This document shows, piece after piece, positions 31,994 to 41,312 of a stretch of DNA of 64,000 nt. The stretch is from Selenomonas bovis DSM 23594. Lineage in GTDB: Bacteria > Bacillota > Negativicutes > Selenomonadales > Selenomonadaceae. The notes beneath the pieces are model-generated. The model saw nothing but the letters and a program-made list of their open reading frames with translations. It was not told where the DNA came from and made no database searches. Where the stretch lies: contig NZ_KB908381.1 of assembly GCF_000381005.1 (NCBI RefSeq), positions 62,001 through 126,000 of the forward strand, in the 5' to 3' direction. Positions within the stretch are counted from its first letter, which is position 1. Every line of letters begins with the position of its first letter. The position numbers were made by a program, and so were the translations under genes.

Positions 31994-32944
31994 TCAATAT
32001 TTCATAATCTCGAACACGAGGTACGCAGTGATGAGGAACAGCACTGTCGCCGTATACATCATGCGGATGCTCTCCATGATGTGATGTGGCGCCAGTTGTT
32101 CGATGGCATCCCCCATATAAGCGCGAAACGTCTTTTTGCCGAAATACGTATTGAAGCCGCCGAGGCGGATGTGCAGCGCCCCGGCCATCGACGCCTCCGC
32201 ATAGCCGCCGTTCGGACTCGGGTGCTTCGCCGCGTCCCTTCGCATGACGGCGAGCGCGTGACGCACATCAAAGCCGAGGAATCCGGCGCTCACGACGAAA
32301 AGGAGTCCCGTGATGCGCGCGGGGATATAGCTCAGCACATCGTCGAGACGGGCAGCCGCCCTGCCAAAATAAAGATATTTCTCGTTCTTGTAGCCGAGCA
32401 TCGAATCCATCGTATTCGCGGCGCGGTACAAAACCGCAAGCGGCATGCCGCCGATGGCGAAAAAGAACAGCGGCGCGATGATGCCGTCTGTCGTATTCTC
32501 AGCGATGGTCTCGACGGTCGCGCGAGAAATCTCCCCCGCATCGAGCTGCTCCGTCTCACGCCCGACAATCCAGCCGACGCGCTTGCGCGCGCCAGCGAGA
32601 TCGTCACGCGCCAGTAGCACATAGATCTCCCTGCCCGCTTTCGCGAGGCTTTTCGGAGAGATTGTAAACGACAACAAGAACGCAGAGACCAGGCTGCTGC
32701 CCCAGGCAAACGGCAGCTGATAGGAAAGATACAGAATGCACGCCGCCGCCTCATAGGAAAGCAACAGCACGAGCAGCACGAGCAGCGCCCCGCAGGCGAA
32801 TTTCCGCGCGTCCGAATCCTCTTTGCGGTACAGCAGGCGCTCGAAACCGCTGATGAGTTTCCCGATGAGGACGACCGGATGGAACCGCGACTGCGGATCG
32901 CCGACGATGGCGTCGATAAGGAAAGCGAGGATGGCAATCTTCAT
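31994..32944 (-). CDS. cbiB: Adenosylcobinamide-phosphate synthase
   Basis: A 316-residue integral membrane protein attaching aminopropanol (phosphate) to adenosylcobyric acid. FLIDAIVGDPQSRFHPVVLIG at the start and the TVETIAENTTDGIIAPLFF block (about 150) are diagnostic. HPSPNGGYAEASMAGALHIR follows near residue 245. Four or five membrane segments are evident. Its ATG overlaps the cobQ stop (ATGA). It uses the product of PduX-CobD encoded further along the same transcript. Confidence 0.95.
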   Translation of the reverse strand: MKIAILAFLIDAIVGDPQSRFHPVVLIGKLISGFERLLYRKEDSDARKFACGALLVLLVLLLSYEAAACILYLSYQLPFAWGSSLVSAFLLSFTISPKSLAKAGREIYVLLARDDLAGARKRVGWIVGRETEQLDAGEISRATVETIAENTTDGIIAPLFFFAIGGMPLAVLYRAANTMDSMLGYKNEKYLYFGRAAARLDDVLSYIPARITGLLFVVSAGFLGFDVRHALAVMRRDAAKHPSPNGGYAEASMAGALHIRLGGFNTYFGKKTFRAYMGDAIEQLAPHHIMESIRMMYTATVLFLITAYLVFEIMKY

Positions 32945-34485
32945 GCCCTTCCCTCCATGATGGCGGCCAGCTTCTCCATATCGAGGCTCTTGCGCACGGT
33001 CTCCGCCAGACGATCATAGGCGCGCTCCTTTTCCAAATGACGGTTGCGCTGGACGGGCAGCGGCCGCAATCCCTTGTGCAGCCGCAGCACATTGAGAAAC
33101 TGGCGGCGGAAGCTGTCGTGATCAAAAACGCCGTGCAGATAAGTGCCAAAGACCCGCCCATCCTCGCTGAGCGCTCCATCCCAGATATTCACAGCATTCT
33201 CTCCCTGGCGCGTCAGATGGAACGGATGACGCACCGGAGCGGTAAACTCCGTGCGCCCCATATGGATTTCATAGCCGCTGAGGCCTTTCCCCATCAGCAC
33301 GCCATCATAGAACTCCATGCCGGGGCAGTCCGCTGCCACCTGTACCGTGCGCTTTTCTTCCGCGAAAACCGTCTTCATCGGCAGATACCCGAGTCCCTTG
33401 ACCACATCGTGCGACGACTCCGTATGATGCGGGTCGGCAATCTCCTCGCCAAGCATCTGATAGCCGCCGCAGATGCCGACGAGCGGCGTGCCGCCGTCTA
33501 CGAGCTGGCGGATAGCCTGCGCGAGACCGCTCTCGCGCACGTGGAGGAGATCCTCCGTCGTATTCTTCGAGCCTGGCAGCAGTATGACATCCGGCGCGGC
33601 CGCGAGCAGTTCCTCCGCGTCGCGCACGTAAAGCACCTCGGCATCCGGCTCATCCGCGAGTGCGTCGAAATCCGTAAAATTCGATATCTTCGGCGTTTCG
33701 ACAACCGCGAGACGAAGTTCCTTCGTCTGCTTCTGCCGCTCTGCCTCATGCTCTTTCTCCTCCAGGGAGACCGAGTCCTCATCGTCAATGCCGAGATGCT
33801 CGAGATAAGGCACGATGCCGAGCACCGGCTTGCCCGTCTTTTGCTCAAGAAAATCGACGGCGGGCGTCATGAGCGTGACATCGCCGCGAAACTTATTGAT
33901 GACGAGTCCTTTGACGAGCGCACGCTCCTCTTCATCGAGCAGCTCGAGCGTCCCGACAAGCGCGGCGAGCGAGCCCCCGCGGTCGATATCGGCAATGAGG
34001 AGCACGGGCGCCTGCAGGTATTTGGCGACGCGCATGTTGACGATGTCATCCTCCTTGAGGTTGATCTCCGCCGGGCTGCCCGCCCCCTCGATGACGATGG
34101 TATCGAACTGTTGCTGGAGCCGGGTGAGTGCTGCTGTCACATGGCCGAAAAGCTGCACGGACTTCCCTTTGTGATACTCTCTCGCGCTCATGTTTCCGAT
34201 GGGCTTCCCATCGACAATGACCTGCGAGCAGGAATTCCCCGTCGGTTTCAAGAGGACGGGATTCATATCCACCATAGGCGCGAGTCCTGCCGCCTCCGCC
34301 TGTGCGACTTGGGCGCGTCCCATCTCGCCGCCGTCCTTCGTCACATAGGAGTTGAGCGCCATGTTCTGCGCTTTGAACGGCACGACGCGACGGCCCGCCT
34401 GATAAAAGATGCGGCAGAGCGCTGTCGCGAGAATACTTTTGCCGACATGGGAGCTTGTGCCCATGAGCATGATGGTTTCCGTCAT
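32941..34485 (-). CDS. cobQ: Cobyric acid synthase
   Basis: A 514-residue glutamine amidotransferase that amidates b, d, e and g carboxylates of adenosylcobyrinic acid a,c-diamide. The N-terminal dethiobiotin-synthetase-like domain has the P-loop MGTSSHVGKSILATALCR and PFKAQNMALNSYVT. The C-terminal GATase1 domain has LLPGSKNT and the catalytic Cys in VGICGGYQMLG (about residue 335). Length is normal. The ATG overlaps the cobU stop by 4 bases and has GGAGGA upstream. Confidence 0.97.
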   Translation of the reverse strand: MTETIMLMGTSSHVGKSILATALCRIFYQAGRRVVPFKAQNMALNSYVTKDGGEMGRAQVAQAEAAGLAPMVDMNPVLLKPTGNSCSQVIVDGKPIGNMSAREYHKGKSVQLFGHVTAALTRLQQQFDTIVIEGAGSPAEINLKEDDIVNMRVAKYLQAPVLLIADIDRGGSLAALVGTLELLDEEERALVKGLVINKFRGDVTLMTPAVDFLEQKTGKPVLGIVPYLEHLGIDDEDSVSLEEKEHEAERQKQTKELRLAVVETPKISNFTDFDALADEPDAEVLYVRDAEELLAAAPDVILLPGSKNTTEDLLHVRESGLAQAIRQLVDGGTPLVGICGGYQMLGEEIADPHHTESSHDVVKGLGYLPMKTVFAEEKRTVQVAADCPGMEFYDGVLMGKGLSGYEIHMGRTEFTAPVRHPFHLTRQGENAVNIWDGALSEDGRVFGTYLHGVFDHDSFRRQFLNVLRLHKGLRPLPVQRNRHLEKERAYDRLAETVRKSLDMEKLAAIMEGRA

Positions 34486-35060
34486 TGCTGTTCCTCCGCC
34501 AATTTTCGAAGATTCACGGGAATTCCCGCTACCGTGAGATATACGGCCTCTGCCTCCTGGGCAAGTCTCTGGTTTGCCCGCCCTGCCGCGTCGCGGTAGA
34601 GACGTGAGAGCCTGTGCTCCGGCACGATACCGGCGCCAACCTCGTTCGTCACGAAGACGCAGCGGACGCCGCCTGTGCGGACAGCGGCGATGAGGCGGTC
34701 GATCGCCGCATCCGCCTGCGCGTGAACCAAGGCCTCATCTGCGATCTGTTCCTCAGAAAACGAACAGAGCAGATTGCTCAGGTAGATCGTCACACAGTCG
34801 AAAAGAATCGTATCACGGTCCGACGCAGCCTTCGCGATGGCCTGTTCCGCGGCAAAAGGCGCCTCGTAGGTCCGCCATGTCTCAGGGCGCCGTCTCTTGT
34901 GCAACTCCACGCGATAGCGCATTTCGTCATCGAGCACCTGCGCCGTCGCGATGTAGGCGATTCGCCTCCCATGCGTGGCCACATAGCGCTCAGCGAATGC
35001 CGACTTGCCGCTGCGCGCACCGCCGGTCACAAGTATGATTTCTCCCCGCTCCTGCTTCAT
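34482..35060 (-). CDS. cobU: Adenosylcobinamide kinase / guanylyltransferase
   Basis: A 192-residue bifunctional enzyme that phosphorylates adenosylcobinamide and then transfers GMP to give adenosylcobinamide-GDP, substrate of CobS. The P-loop is TGGARSGKSAFAE (about residue 12). The guanylylated His lies in the RYRVELHKRRRP region, and FVTNEVGAGIVPEHRLSR is a family signature. The ATG at 35060 has AGGAGG 7 bases upstream and overlaps the cobB stop by 4 bases. Confidence 0.95.
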   Translation of the reverse strand: MKQERGEIILVTGGARSGKSAFAERYVATHGRRIAYIATAQVLDDEMRYRVELHKRRRPETWRTYEAPFAAEQAIAKAASDRDTILFDCVTIYLSNLLCSFSEEQIADEALVHAQADAAIDRLIAAVRTGGVRCVFVTNEVGAGIVPEHRLSRLYRDAAGRANQRLAQEAEAVYLTVAGIPVNLRKLAEEQQ

Positions 35061-36454
35061 CTGCCTGCCTCCTCCGCATACGCATGGCACTGCATAAGAA
35101 AATGCCGCGCCGCCTCCGGGCAGCCGGCGAAATGGATGTGCAAGTAGCTGCCGAGCGCCCTATATCGCTGCTGCCCCGCCTCATACTGTTCGCCGTTGCG
35201 CAGCTTCGTAAACATAAAGGGACGCGCTATCGCCGCCTGGCCGCTCTCTTTTGAGAAATGGAACTCATGGCCATGCAGAACCGTGCCCGCAGGGCCGAGG
35301 ACGCTCTCCTGGCGCAGGCAGGCCTCCACATAGCCGACCATCTGCAGCCGCTGCTGCATTGCTGCGCGGCCTGGAAAGACGCCGCACATCGCATGCGCCG
35401 TGCCGGCAAAGTCGACAAGCTCATCCATGAGATACATATAGCCGCCACATTCGGCGTAGATGGGCATGCCAGCAGCCGCTGCCTGCCGGATGCTTTGCCG
35501 CATGACAGTGTTCGCCGCGAGCTGCGCGGCAAACATCTCGGGGAACCCGCCGCCGATCAGCACACCGTCTACCGCTGGCAGCGCCTCGTCATGCAGCGGA
35601 CGGAAGGGAACGAGCGTCGCCCCCATCTCTTCGAGCACACGCAGACTCGTCGGATAGTAAAAGCTGAACGCCTCATCACGCGCTATGCCGATGCGCAACC
35701 CACGCCCCGGCTGCAGAGCGCGAGTCGCAGCGGAAAGCACCTTCTCCGTCCCGCTGATGTCAAGGGGGGCCGCGGCCTCTGCCAAATGCTGGATGGCAGG
35801 CAGATCCAGAGAAGACGCGACCACCTCTCCCATCCGTCGCACCTTGGCCGCAGCCTCGAGCTCCGTCGTCGGCGTGAGGCCGAGATGACGTTCTGGCAGC
35901 ACCAGGCCCGCATCGCGATGCACCGCGCCGTAGACAGGCAGATGGACGCCCGACATCGCCGTGCGGATCATCGCCTCATGCGTTGCAGAACCAAGGCGGT
36001 TGAGCAGTACGCCCGCGAGCGTCACCTCCGCATCATACACACGGAAACCGAGCGCAGTCGCCGCTGCCGAAGCTCCCATAGACTTCGCGTCGATGACGAG
36101 GAGCACCGGTGCATCGAGTTCCTTGGCAATCTCTGCCGTAGAACTCACGCCCTGCCGCCCGCCGTCGTAGAGTCCCATGACGCCTTCAATGACAGCGATA
36201 TCCGCATCTTCTGCTGTTGCTGCAAAGAGCGCGCGCAGGCGGGTTCTTGGAACGAGCCATGTATCGAGATTATGCGCCGGCCTGCCGCTCGCGAGCGCAT
36301 GGAATCCCGTATCGATGTAGTCCGGTCCCACCTTGTAAGACTGCACCTTGAGCCCCTGCGCCCGCAGCGCTGCCAAAAGACCTGTGACCAGCGTCGTCTT
36401 GCCCGCGCCGCTCTGCGTCGCCGCGATGACGAGACGCGGAATCTTCCGCTTCAT
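35057..36454 (-). CDS. cbiA: Cobyrinic acid a,c-diamide synthase (CbiA/CobB)
   Basis: A 465-residue glutamine-dependent amidotransferase acting on the a and c side chains of (cobalt-)cobyrinate. The ATP domain has ATQSGAGKTTLVTGLL and KVGPDYIDTGFH at the start. The GATase1 domain has IGGGFPEMFA and the Cys in YAECGGYMYLMDEL (about residue 335), with VGYVEACL beyond. Length is normal. The ATG has GGAGG upstream. Because neighbouring methylases are of the anaerobic pathway, the CbiA assignment is preferred over aerobic CobB. Confidence 0.94.
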   Translation of the reverse strand: MKRKIPRLVIAATQSGAGKTTLVTGLLAALRAQGLKVQSYKVGPDYIDTGFHALASGRPAHNLDTWLVPRTRLRALFAATAEDADIAVIEGVMGLYDGGRQGVSSTAEIAKELDAPVLLVIDAKSMGASAAATALGFRVYDAEVTLAGVLLNRLGSATHEAMIRTAMSGVHLPVYGAVHRDAGLVLPERHLGLTPTTELEAAAKVRRMGEVVASSLDLPAIQHLAEAAAPLDISGTEKVLSAATRALQPGRGLRIGIARDEAFSFYYPTSLRVLEEMGATLVPFRPLHDEALPAVDGVLIGGGFPEMFAAQLAANTVMRQSIRQAAAAGMPIYAECGGYMYLMDELVDFAGTAHAMCGVFPGRAAMQQRLQMVGYVEACLRQESVLGPAGTVLHGHEFHFSKESGQAAIARPFMFTKLRNGEQYEAGQQRYRALGSYLHIHFAGCPEAARHFLMQCHAYAEEAGR

Positions 36455-36475
36455 TTCCTCACTCCTCCGCCGCCG

Positions 36476-37111
36476 TCAAAAGCGCGTGTCATCGATATCG
36501 TACATGAGCGCATTGATTGCCGCCGCCGCGATGGGGCTGCCGCCCTTCGTGCCTTCCACCGTGATGTAGGGCACCAGCGTATTTTTACGCAATGCCTCCT
36601 TGGAATCTGCTGCGCCGACAAAGCCGACAGGGATGCCGACGATGCAGGCTGGCCGCACATCCTCCTCCGCCACGAGGCGCAGCACCTCGAAAAGCGCTGT
36701 CGGCGCGTTGCCAATGGCGACGATGTTGCCATCGAGCGCCCGACCGAACTGACGCATCGCCGCCATCGAGCGCGTGATGCCCTGCTGCTTGGCAGCGGCT
36801 GCAATATCCGCATCTGCAATCAGGCAATGCACTTCTCCACCGAAAGATGCGAGTTTCCGCTTGTTGATGCCCGTGCGGACCATTTCCACATCTGTGAAAA
36901 TTGACGCGCCGCCGCGCAGTGCCCCCTGAGCGGCGGCAATGGCCTGCGGGTGGATATGGATGAGCGGCGCGTACTCCACATCGCCCGCAGCATGGATGAT
37001 GCGCGAATAGATTTTCGTCTCGACAGGCCCGAGATGATAGGGCGCTAGGTGCGGCGCAATGATCTCCATACTGCGCTGCTCGATTGCCATAGGCTTCTTG
37101 ATATATTCCAT
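36476..37111 (-). CDS. cbiC: (Cobalt-)precorrin-8X methylmutase
   Basis: A 211-residue protein that moves the methyl group from C11 to C12, forming (cobalt-)cobyrinate (also called CobH). The catalytic His is in RIIHAAGDVEYA (about residue 40), and DVEMVRTGINKRKL and GIPVGFVGAADSKEAL are family signatures. Its ATG overlaps the cobK stop (TGATG). It lies between cobK and cbiA, matching the pathway order of reduction, methyl shift and amidation. Confidence 0.95.
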   Translation of the reverse strand: MEYIKKPMAIEQRSMEIIAPHLAPYHLGPVETKIYSRIIHAAGDVEYAPLIHIHPQAIAAAQGALRGGASIFTDVEMVRTGINKRKLASFGGEVHCLIADADIAAAAKQQGITRSMAAMRQFGRALDGNIVAIGNAPTALFEVLRLVAEEDVRPACIVGIPVGFVGAADSKEALRKNTLVPYITVEGTKGGSPIAAAAINALMYDIDDTRF

Positions 37112-37878
37112 CAGATTGCCTCCTGTTGCTTGAGGAAAGACAAGACCTCTCCATACGTATGTGCCAGATGCGGATAGGCGAGCTGCGGGCGGTCGATGAG
37201 CACGACGGGCAGACCGAGTTCCTTCGCCGCGGCGAGCTTCGTGTCCGTGCCGCCGACCTGACCGCTGTTCTTCGTCACGATGACCTCCGCCTGATAGCGC
37301 CGGAAAAGCTCCCGGTTGAGCGCCGTGCTGAACGGCCCTTGCAATGCGACGATCTGCGCCGGCGTGAGACCGAGCGCCTCACATAGAGCGAGCACCTCCG
37401 CTGTCGGCAGGACGCGCGCGATGAGCACCGCATCCGCAAGGGCCGGTGCTGTCGTGAACGCCTTCAGATTATGACTGCCCGTCGTGAGAAAGATGCGTCT
37501 GCCGAGCGCAGATGACTGCGAGGCAGCCTCCTCGTAGCTATGGACGATATGGATCTCGCCAGATAGCTCCGTGAGACTGCGCTCATAACGCAGATAAGGG
37601 ATGCCCAATTTCTTCGCTGCCATCATTGCGTTTTTCGATACATTGACCGCATAGGGATGGCTGGCATCCACGATGACCTGCACGTCATGTGACGCGGCAT
37701 AGCGGATGAGCGCCGCCTCGTCGAGCGGCTCTTCATTGATGACAAGCTTTCCGTCGCATGCGGCGAGGAGTTCCGCTCCGTAGCGGCTCGTAACAGAGGC
37801 CGCCACCTGATACCCCGCCGCCAGGAGCTCCTGCGCGAGTGCGCGGCCGTCCGCCGTACCCGCCGCAAGGAAAATCAT
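37111..37878 (-). CDS. cbiJ: (Cobalt-)precorrin-6A reductase
   Basis: A 255-residue NAD(P)H-dependent reductase (CobK/CbiJ). It starts MIFLAAGTADGRALAQEL, a typical nucleotide-binding N-terminus. VDASHPYAVNVSKNAM and LQGPFSTALNRELFRRY are conserved in the family, as is VTKNSGQVGGTDTKL near residue 210. The ATG at 37878 overlaps the cobJ stop (ATGA) and has AAGGAGG upstream. Upstream in-frame codons belong to cobJ and were discarded. Confidence 0.94.
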   Translation of the reverse strand: MIFLAAGTADGRALAQELLAAGYQVAASVTSRYGAELLAACDGKLVINEEPLDEAALIRYAASHDVQVIVDASHPYAVNVSKNAMMAAKKLGIPYLRYERSLTELSGEIHIVHSYEEAASQSSALGRRIFLTTGSHNLKAFTTAPALADAVLIARVLPTAEVLALCEALGLTPAQIVALQGPFSTALNRELFRRYQAEVIVTKNSGQVGGTDTKLAAAKELGLPVVLIDRPQLAYPHLAHTYGEVLSFLKQQEAI

Positions 37879-38630
37879 AGTCCGGCCTCCTTGGCGCCGT
37901 AACCGCGCGGCGTGATCATCCAGCCTTCGCGCACATACGTCTGCGAGTTGCCGATGATGACGAGCGAGAACATATTGATTTCCTCGTCGACGAAATCGCG
38001 CAGGGTGGAAAGCTGCTTCGCCTCTTCCTGCCGCGTTGCCGCCGTCACGATACCAACCGGCGTCGCGGGATCGCGATAGCGGAGCAGGATGTCGCGCACG
38101 ATCTCGATATTCTTCACACGCTTGCGGCTTTTCGGGTTGTAGAGCGCGATGACGAAATCGCCCTCTCCCGCCATCCGCACGCGCTTCTCGATCAGCTCCC
38201 ACGGTGTCAGGAGATCCGACAGGCTGATGACGGCGAAATCGTGCATGAGCGGCGCGCCGAGCAACGACGCCGCCGCATTGACCGCCGATACGCCCGCAAT
38301 CGTGCCGCCATATTCTGGACGCCGTTCCCTCGGAAGCTGCAGGATCAGCTCGAGCACGAGACCGGCCATACCGTAGACACCGGCATCACCGCTTGAGATG
38401 ACCACGGTCTCCCGCCCGTCCGTCGCCGAGCCGACAGCCATGCGGCAGCGGTCGATCTCCTGCATCATGCCCGTGCCGATGACATCCTTGCCGCCGAGCA
38501 GCGGCTGGATCAGCTTGATATATGTATGATACCCCGCGACAACCTGCGCGTGCTCGATAGCCGCGCGCGCGCGCGGTGTCATATCGAGAAGACTGCCCGG
38601 CCCGATGCCGATTACTGTGATTTTTGCCAT
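37875..38630 (-). CDS. cbiH: (Cobalt-)precorrin-3B C17-methyltransferase
   Basis: A 251-residue tetrapyrrole methylase performing ring contraction with C17 methylation (CobJ/CbiH). ITVIGIGPGSLLDMTPRA opens the protein. VISSGDAGVYGMAGLVLE (about 77) and ALYNPKSRKRVKN (about 165) are diagnostic. It overlaps the end of cbiG by 19 bases. In the anaerobic pathway this protein acts on cobalt-precorrin-3 and its product is opened by CbiG, encoded immediately upstream. Confidence 0.95.
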   Translation of the reverse strand: MAKITVIGIGPGSLLDMTPRARAAIEHAQVVAGYHTYIKLIQPLLGGKDVIGTGMMQEIDRCRMAVGSATDGRETVVISSGDAGVYGMAGLVLELILQLPRERRPEYGGTIAGVSAVNAAASLLGAPLMHDFAVISLSDLLTPWELIEKRVRMAGEGDFVIALYNPKSRKRVKNIEIVRDILLRYRDPATPVGIVTAATRQEEAKQLSTLRDFVDEEINMFSLVIIGNSQTYVREGWMITPRGYGAKEAGL

Positions 38631-39697
38631 ACCAATGCCACCGTCACTTTCTCAAATTTCGTTTTTCCGAGCGCCATGCTGCCGCCGGACGCTCCCGCCG
38701 CCGCCAGGGCGGCCGCCTCCGCGACATTGCCGACGCCGATGGTCTTCCTCACAAAGGGCGACTCCCTGAGCTGGTAGCGATCCACCATCGACTGCAAGAA
38801 ACCCCGCTCGTAAAATCGCAGGGGAATCCGACGCTTCTCCGCGACCTCCCGCAACCCAGCCTCATCTTTCTTCACCGTCGTCGTCGCGATGAGTTCCGGT
38901 GCCTCCGGCGGCAGTTCGATGCGCGCGAGCGCAGCGCACAGCGCCTGCTCGATTTCTCCCGCCTTCGTGCCTCTGCGGCAGCCGATACCTGCAATCAGGC
39001 GGCGCGGACACAGGCAAAGATGTCGTCCATCCTGCACCGGCACAGAGGTGACCAGAACCGGTACCTGCCCGCCGGCCTCCGCACGCGCTGCGACCTGCGC
39101 GATATCCCCAGCACACATCTGGACGAAAAGACCGAGCCGCCTCAGAGCGGAACGATAAAATGGCGCGAGACGAAGATGCGACTCCACACAATAAATGATC
39201 TCCCGTCCGGCAAGCAACGCGCGATTGACCGCGACAATGGCATCATGCGGCGTCGGCGAGAGTCCCAGGCACCCTGCCACGGCATCCGGCGCGAGCATGC
39301 CCTCGACATCCGTCGCCGTCGTGATGACAGCATCGCTGCCGAGCGCCAAGGCCAGATGCCGCGTGAGCATATTCGCACCGCCGACATGACCGGAAAGCAA
39401 GCTGATGACATGGCGCGCGCGCTCATCGAGCACGAGCACCGCAGGATCGACGAGCTTCCCCCGCAGGAGCGGGGCCACCGTGCGCACGACGATTCCCGTC
39501 GCCATGAGAAAGATCAACGCATCATAGCGAGAGAAATTCTCCCGCACGGCCTCTGCAAGCCGCAAAAAGCCCCGCGCCTCAGGATAAGATACGCGGCAAC
39601 GACTGCTCACAAAGACATCTGCCTCCGGCAGAACCGCTTGCACGCGCCGCGCCGTCAGCGCTCCCTGTGCTGTCAGTGCGAAGACTGCTGCCCTCAT
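38612..39697 (-). CDS. cbiG: Cobalt-precorrin-5A hydrolase
   Basis: A 361-residue protein that opens the delta-lactone of cobalt-precorrin-5A and releases acetaldehyde, a step found only in the anaerobic pathway. FLMATGIVVRTVAPLLRGK (about 85) and VISLLSGHVGGANMLTRHLA are N-terminal CbiG signatures. The C-terminal domain has GIGCRRGTKAGEIEQAL, with KKDEAGLREVAE and TIGVGNVAEAAAL after it. ATG 39697 overlaps the cobM stop. Its presence argues that the organism inserts cobalt early. Confidence 0.94.
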   Translation of the reverse strand: MRAAVFALTAQGALTARRVQAVLPEADVFVSSRCRVSYPEARGFLRLAEAVRENFSRYDALIFLMATGIVVRTVAPLLRGKLVDPAVLVLDERARHVISLLSGHVGGANMLTRHLALALGSDAVITTATDVEGMLAPDAVAGCLGLSPTPHDAIVAVNRALLAGREIIYCVESHLRLAPFYRSALRRLGLFVQMCAGDIAQVAARAEAGGQVPVLVTSVPVQDGRHLCLCPRRLIAGIGCRRGTKAGEIEQALCAALARIELPPEAPELIATTTVKKDEAGLREVAEKRRIPLRFYERGFLQSMVDRYQLRESPFVRKTIGVGNVAEAAALAAAGASGGSMALGKTKFEKVTVALVWQKSQ

Positions 39698-40452
39698 TGC
39701 TGCTGCGCCTTGCGGAACATGTGCGAGAACTCCGGTGCGTATAGACGGGAAAGCTCATAGTCTGCGTCAAGGCAGCGACTCACGACGATCATCGCCTGAC
39801 GGTCGATGCCCGCATCCTTCACCTGTTGTGCGATGGTCGTGAGCGTACCACGCACCGTTTTCTCATCAGGCCATGAGGCGCGCTGGACGACAGCGATCGG
39901 CGTCTCCGGCGCATAGCCGCCAGCGATGAGCTCCGCCGCGACCTTATCAAGCATAGACACCGAGAGGTAGATGCACATCGTCGCCTGATGCGCCGCAAGT
40001 CGTCGCAGGCTCTCCGCCTCCGGCACAGGCGTACGCCCCGCACCGCGCGTGATAATAAGCGTCTGGCTGATGCCTGGCAGCGTGTACTCCTGCCGGAGCG
40101 CCGCCGCTGCCGCGAAACACGAGCTCACGCCCGGCGTCACATCGAACGCGACACCGCGCTTCGCAAGCGCGTCCATCTGTTCCTGGATCGCGCCGTAGAC
40201 AGACGGATCTCCCGTATGCAGACGGACCGTCGTCTTCCCCGCGTGCTCCGCTGCCTCGATGACAGCGAGCACCTCATCAAGCGTCATACTCGCCGAATCA
40301 TGGACCTCCGCGTCCTTCCTGCAGAGCTTCAGCATCCCCGCGCTCACGAGCGATCCCGCATAGATGACGACATCCGCCTCCCCTAACAGACGTGCGCCGC
40401 GCACCGTAATCAGATCTGTCGCACCGGGACCGGCACCAACGATATGAACCAT
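39694..40452 (-). CDS. cbiF: (Cobalt-)precorrin-4 C11-methyltransferase
   Basis: A 252-residue tetrapyrrole methylase (CobM/CbiF). MVHIVGAGPGATDLITVRG, VRLHTGDPSVYGAIQEQ (about 80) and DVTPGVSSCFAAAAAL are clear family motifs, and VVQRASWPDEK lies near residue 195. The ATG has AAGGAGG 10 bases upstream. It is the first gene of the lower cobalamin transcript, directly behind a -35/-10 promoter. Confidence 0.95.
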   Translation of the reverse strand: MVHIVGAGPGATDLITVRGARLLGEADVVIYAGSLVSAGMLKLCRKDAEVHDSASMTLDEVLAVIEAAEHAGKTTVRLHTGDPSVYGAIQEQMDALAKRGVAFDVTPGVSSCFAAAAALRQEYTLPGISQTLIITRGAGRTPVPEAESLRRLAAHQATMCIYLSVSMLDKVAAELIAGGYAPETPIAVVQRASWPDEKTVRGTLTTIAQQVKDAGIDRQAMIVVSRCLDADYELSRLYAPEFSHMFRKAQQQ

Positions 40453-40689
40453 AGTGCAATGACCTCCTTATCATTCCTTTTGGCTATCCCTATTATACTA
40501 ATCTAGCAGGAAGAAGTCTATAAAAAGCGCAGCGTTTTCCATTCCGCCGACTGGCGAAACAAAAATGCCGATACGAGAAGGCATAATCGCACCTATATCT
40601 ACGCTTCCTGCACAGCGAAAGAGGATGTCTGCCCGTTGTCAGCGGCATCCATCCTCTCTGGCCAATAAACTTTTCTCCATGCGTTGTCT
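40453..40689. other. Intergenic region between cbiT and cbiF
   Basis: Starting from the cbiT side, this holds a strong hairpin (AGAGGATG/CATCCTCT, 40620-40660), then a 5-bp ATGCC/GGCAT stem followed by TTTTTG. The cbiF promoter follows. The sequence ATAGGTGC occurs, but the B12 box of cobalamin riboswitches is absent. I see no gene. Confidence 0.55.
40492..40520 (-). promoter_or_regulatory. Promoter of the cbiF-cobC transcript
   Basis: On the minus strand TAGACT (40515-40520) and TATAAT (40492-40497) are spaced by 17 bases, about 40 bases ahead of the cbiF ATG. Confidence 0.75.
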
Positions 40690-41268
40690 TCATCGCTTCT
40701 CAGCACGAACGATAAAGATGGGATTCTGTGCCTGTGCCATATCATATGGCCCGACCTGACGCAGGCGGTTGACCTGCACCTGGATGGCATCGTAAGTGTA
40801 CGCTGTCCGCTGCGCGCGGAAATAGTCGATGGCGCCAAGAAGCGTCTGCACTGTGATGCAGTTGAGCACGATGCGCCCGCCGCTGCGGAGTTTCCTATCT
40901 ACAGATTTGAGAATGGCCGCGAGCTGGCTGCCGCTGCCGCCGATGAGCACACAATCGCAGGGAGGGAGCTCTGCAATCCCGTCAGGTGCTTCCTTTTCCA
41001 GTACCGTGAGATTTGCAGTCTGGAATTTTTCCGCATTGGCGCGGATGAGCGCCACGGCCTCCGCTTTGCGTTCCAGCGCGTAAACATGCCCCTTGAGAGC
41101 CTGGCGCGCTGCCTCGATGGAGAGAGAGCCCGTCCCCGCGCCGATGTCATAAATGATATCCTTTGGATGGAGGCGCGCCTTCGCGATGGTGAGGATGCGC
41201 ACCTCCTGCTTTGTCATCGGCACATCGCCGCGCAAAAAATCTTCATCTGGAATCCCGATATCAGGCAT
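40690..41268 (-). CDS. cbiT: Cobalt-precorrin-6B C15-methyltransferase (decarboxylating)
   Basis: A 192-residue class I SAM methyltransferase that methylates C15 and removes the C12 acetate carboxyl. It begins MPDIGIPDEDFLRG, and MTKQEVRILTIAKARL follows. The SAM loop is YDIGAGTGSLSIEAA (about 40) and the catalytic-site region LIGGSGSQL. In aerobic organisms this domain is fused to CbiE as CobL; here the two are separate and adjacent. ATG 41268 has AAAGGAG upstream. Confidence 0.94.
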   Translation of the reverse strand: MPDIGIPDEDFLRGDVPMTKQEVRILTIAKARLHPKDIIYDIGAGTGSLSIEAARQALKGHVYALERKAEAVALIRANAEKFQTANLTVLEKEAPDGIAELPPCDCVLIGGSGSQLAAILKSVDRKLRSGGRIVLNCITVQTLLGAIDYFRAQRTAYTYDAIQVQVNRLRQVGPYDMAQAQNPIFIVRAEKR

Positions 41269-41312
41269 GTTGCCACTCCTTTCTTCTTTCCGTGAGAGCC
41301 ATCGGTCCCTCC

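Noticed and set aside
40453-40689. Cobalamin riboswitch between cbiT and cbiF
   Set aside because: Only an ATAGGTGC-like start is present. The B12 box and the conserved core are missing on both strands by eye.
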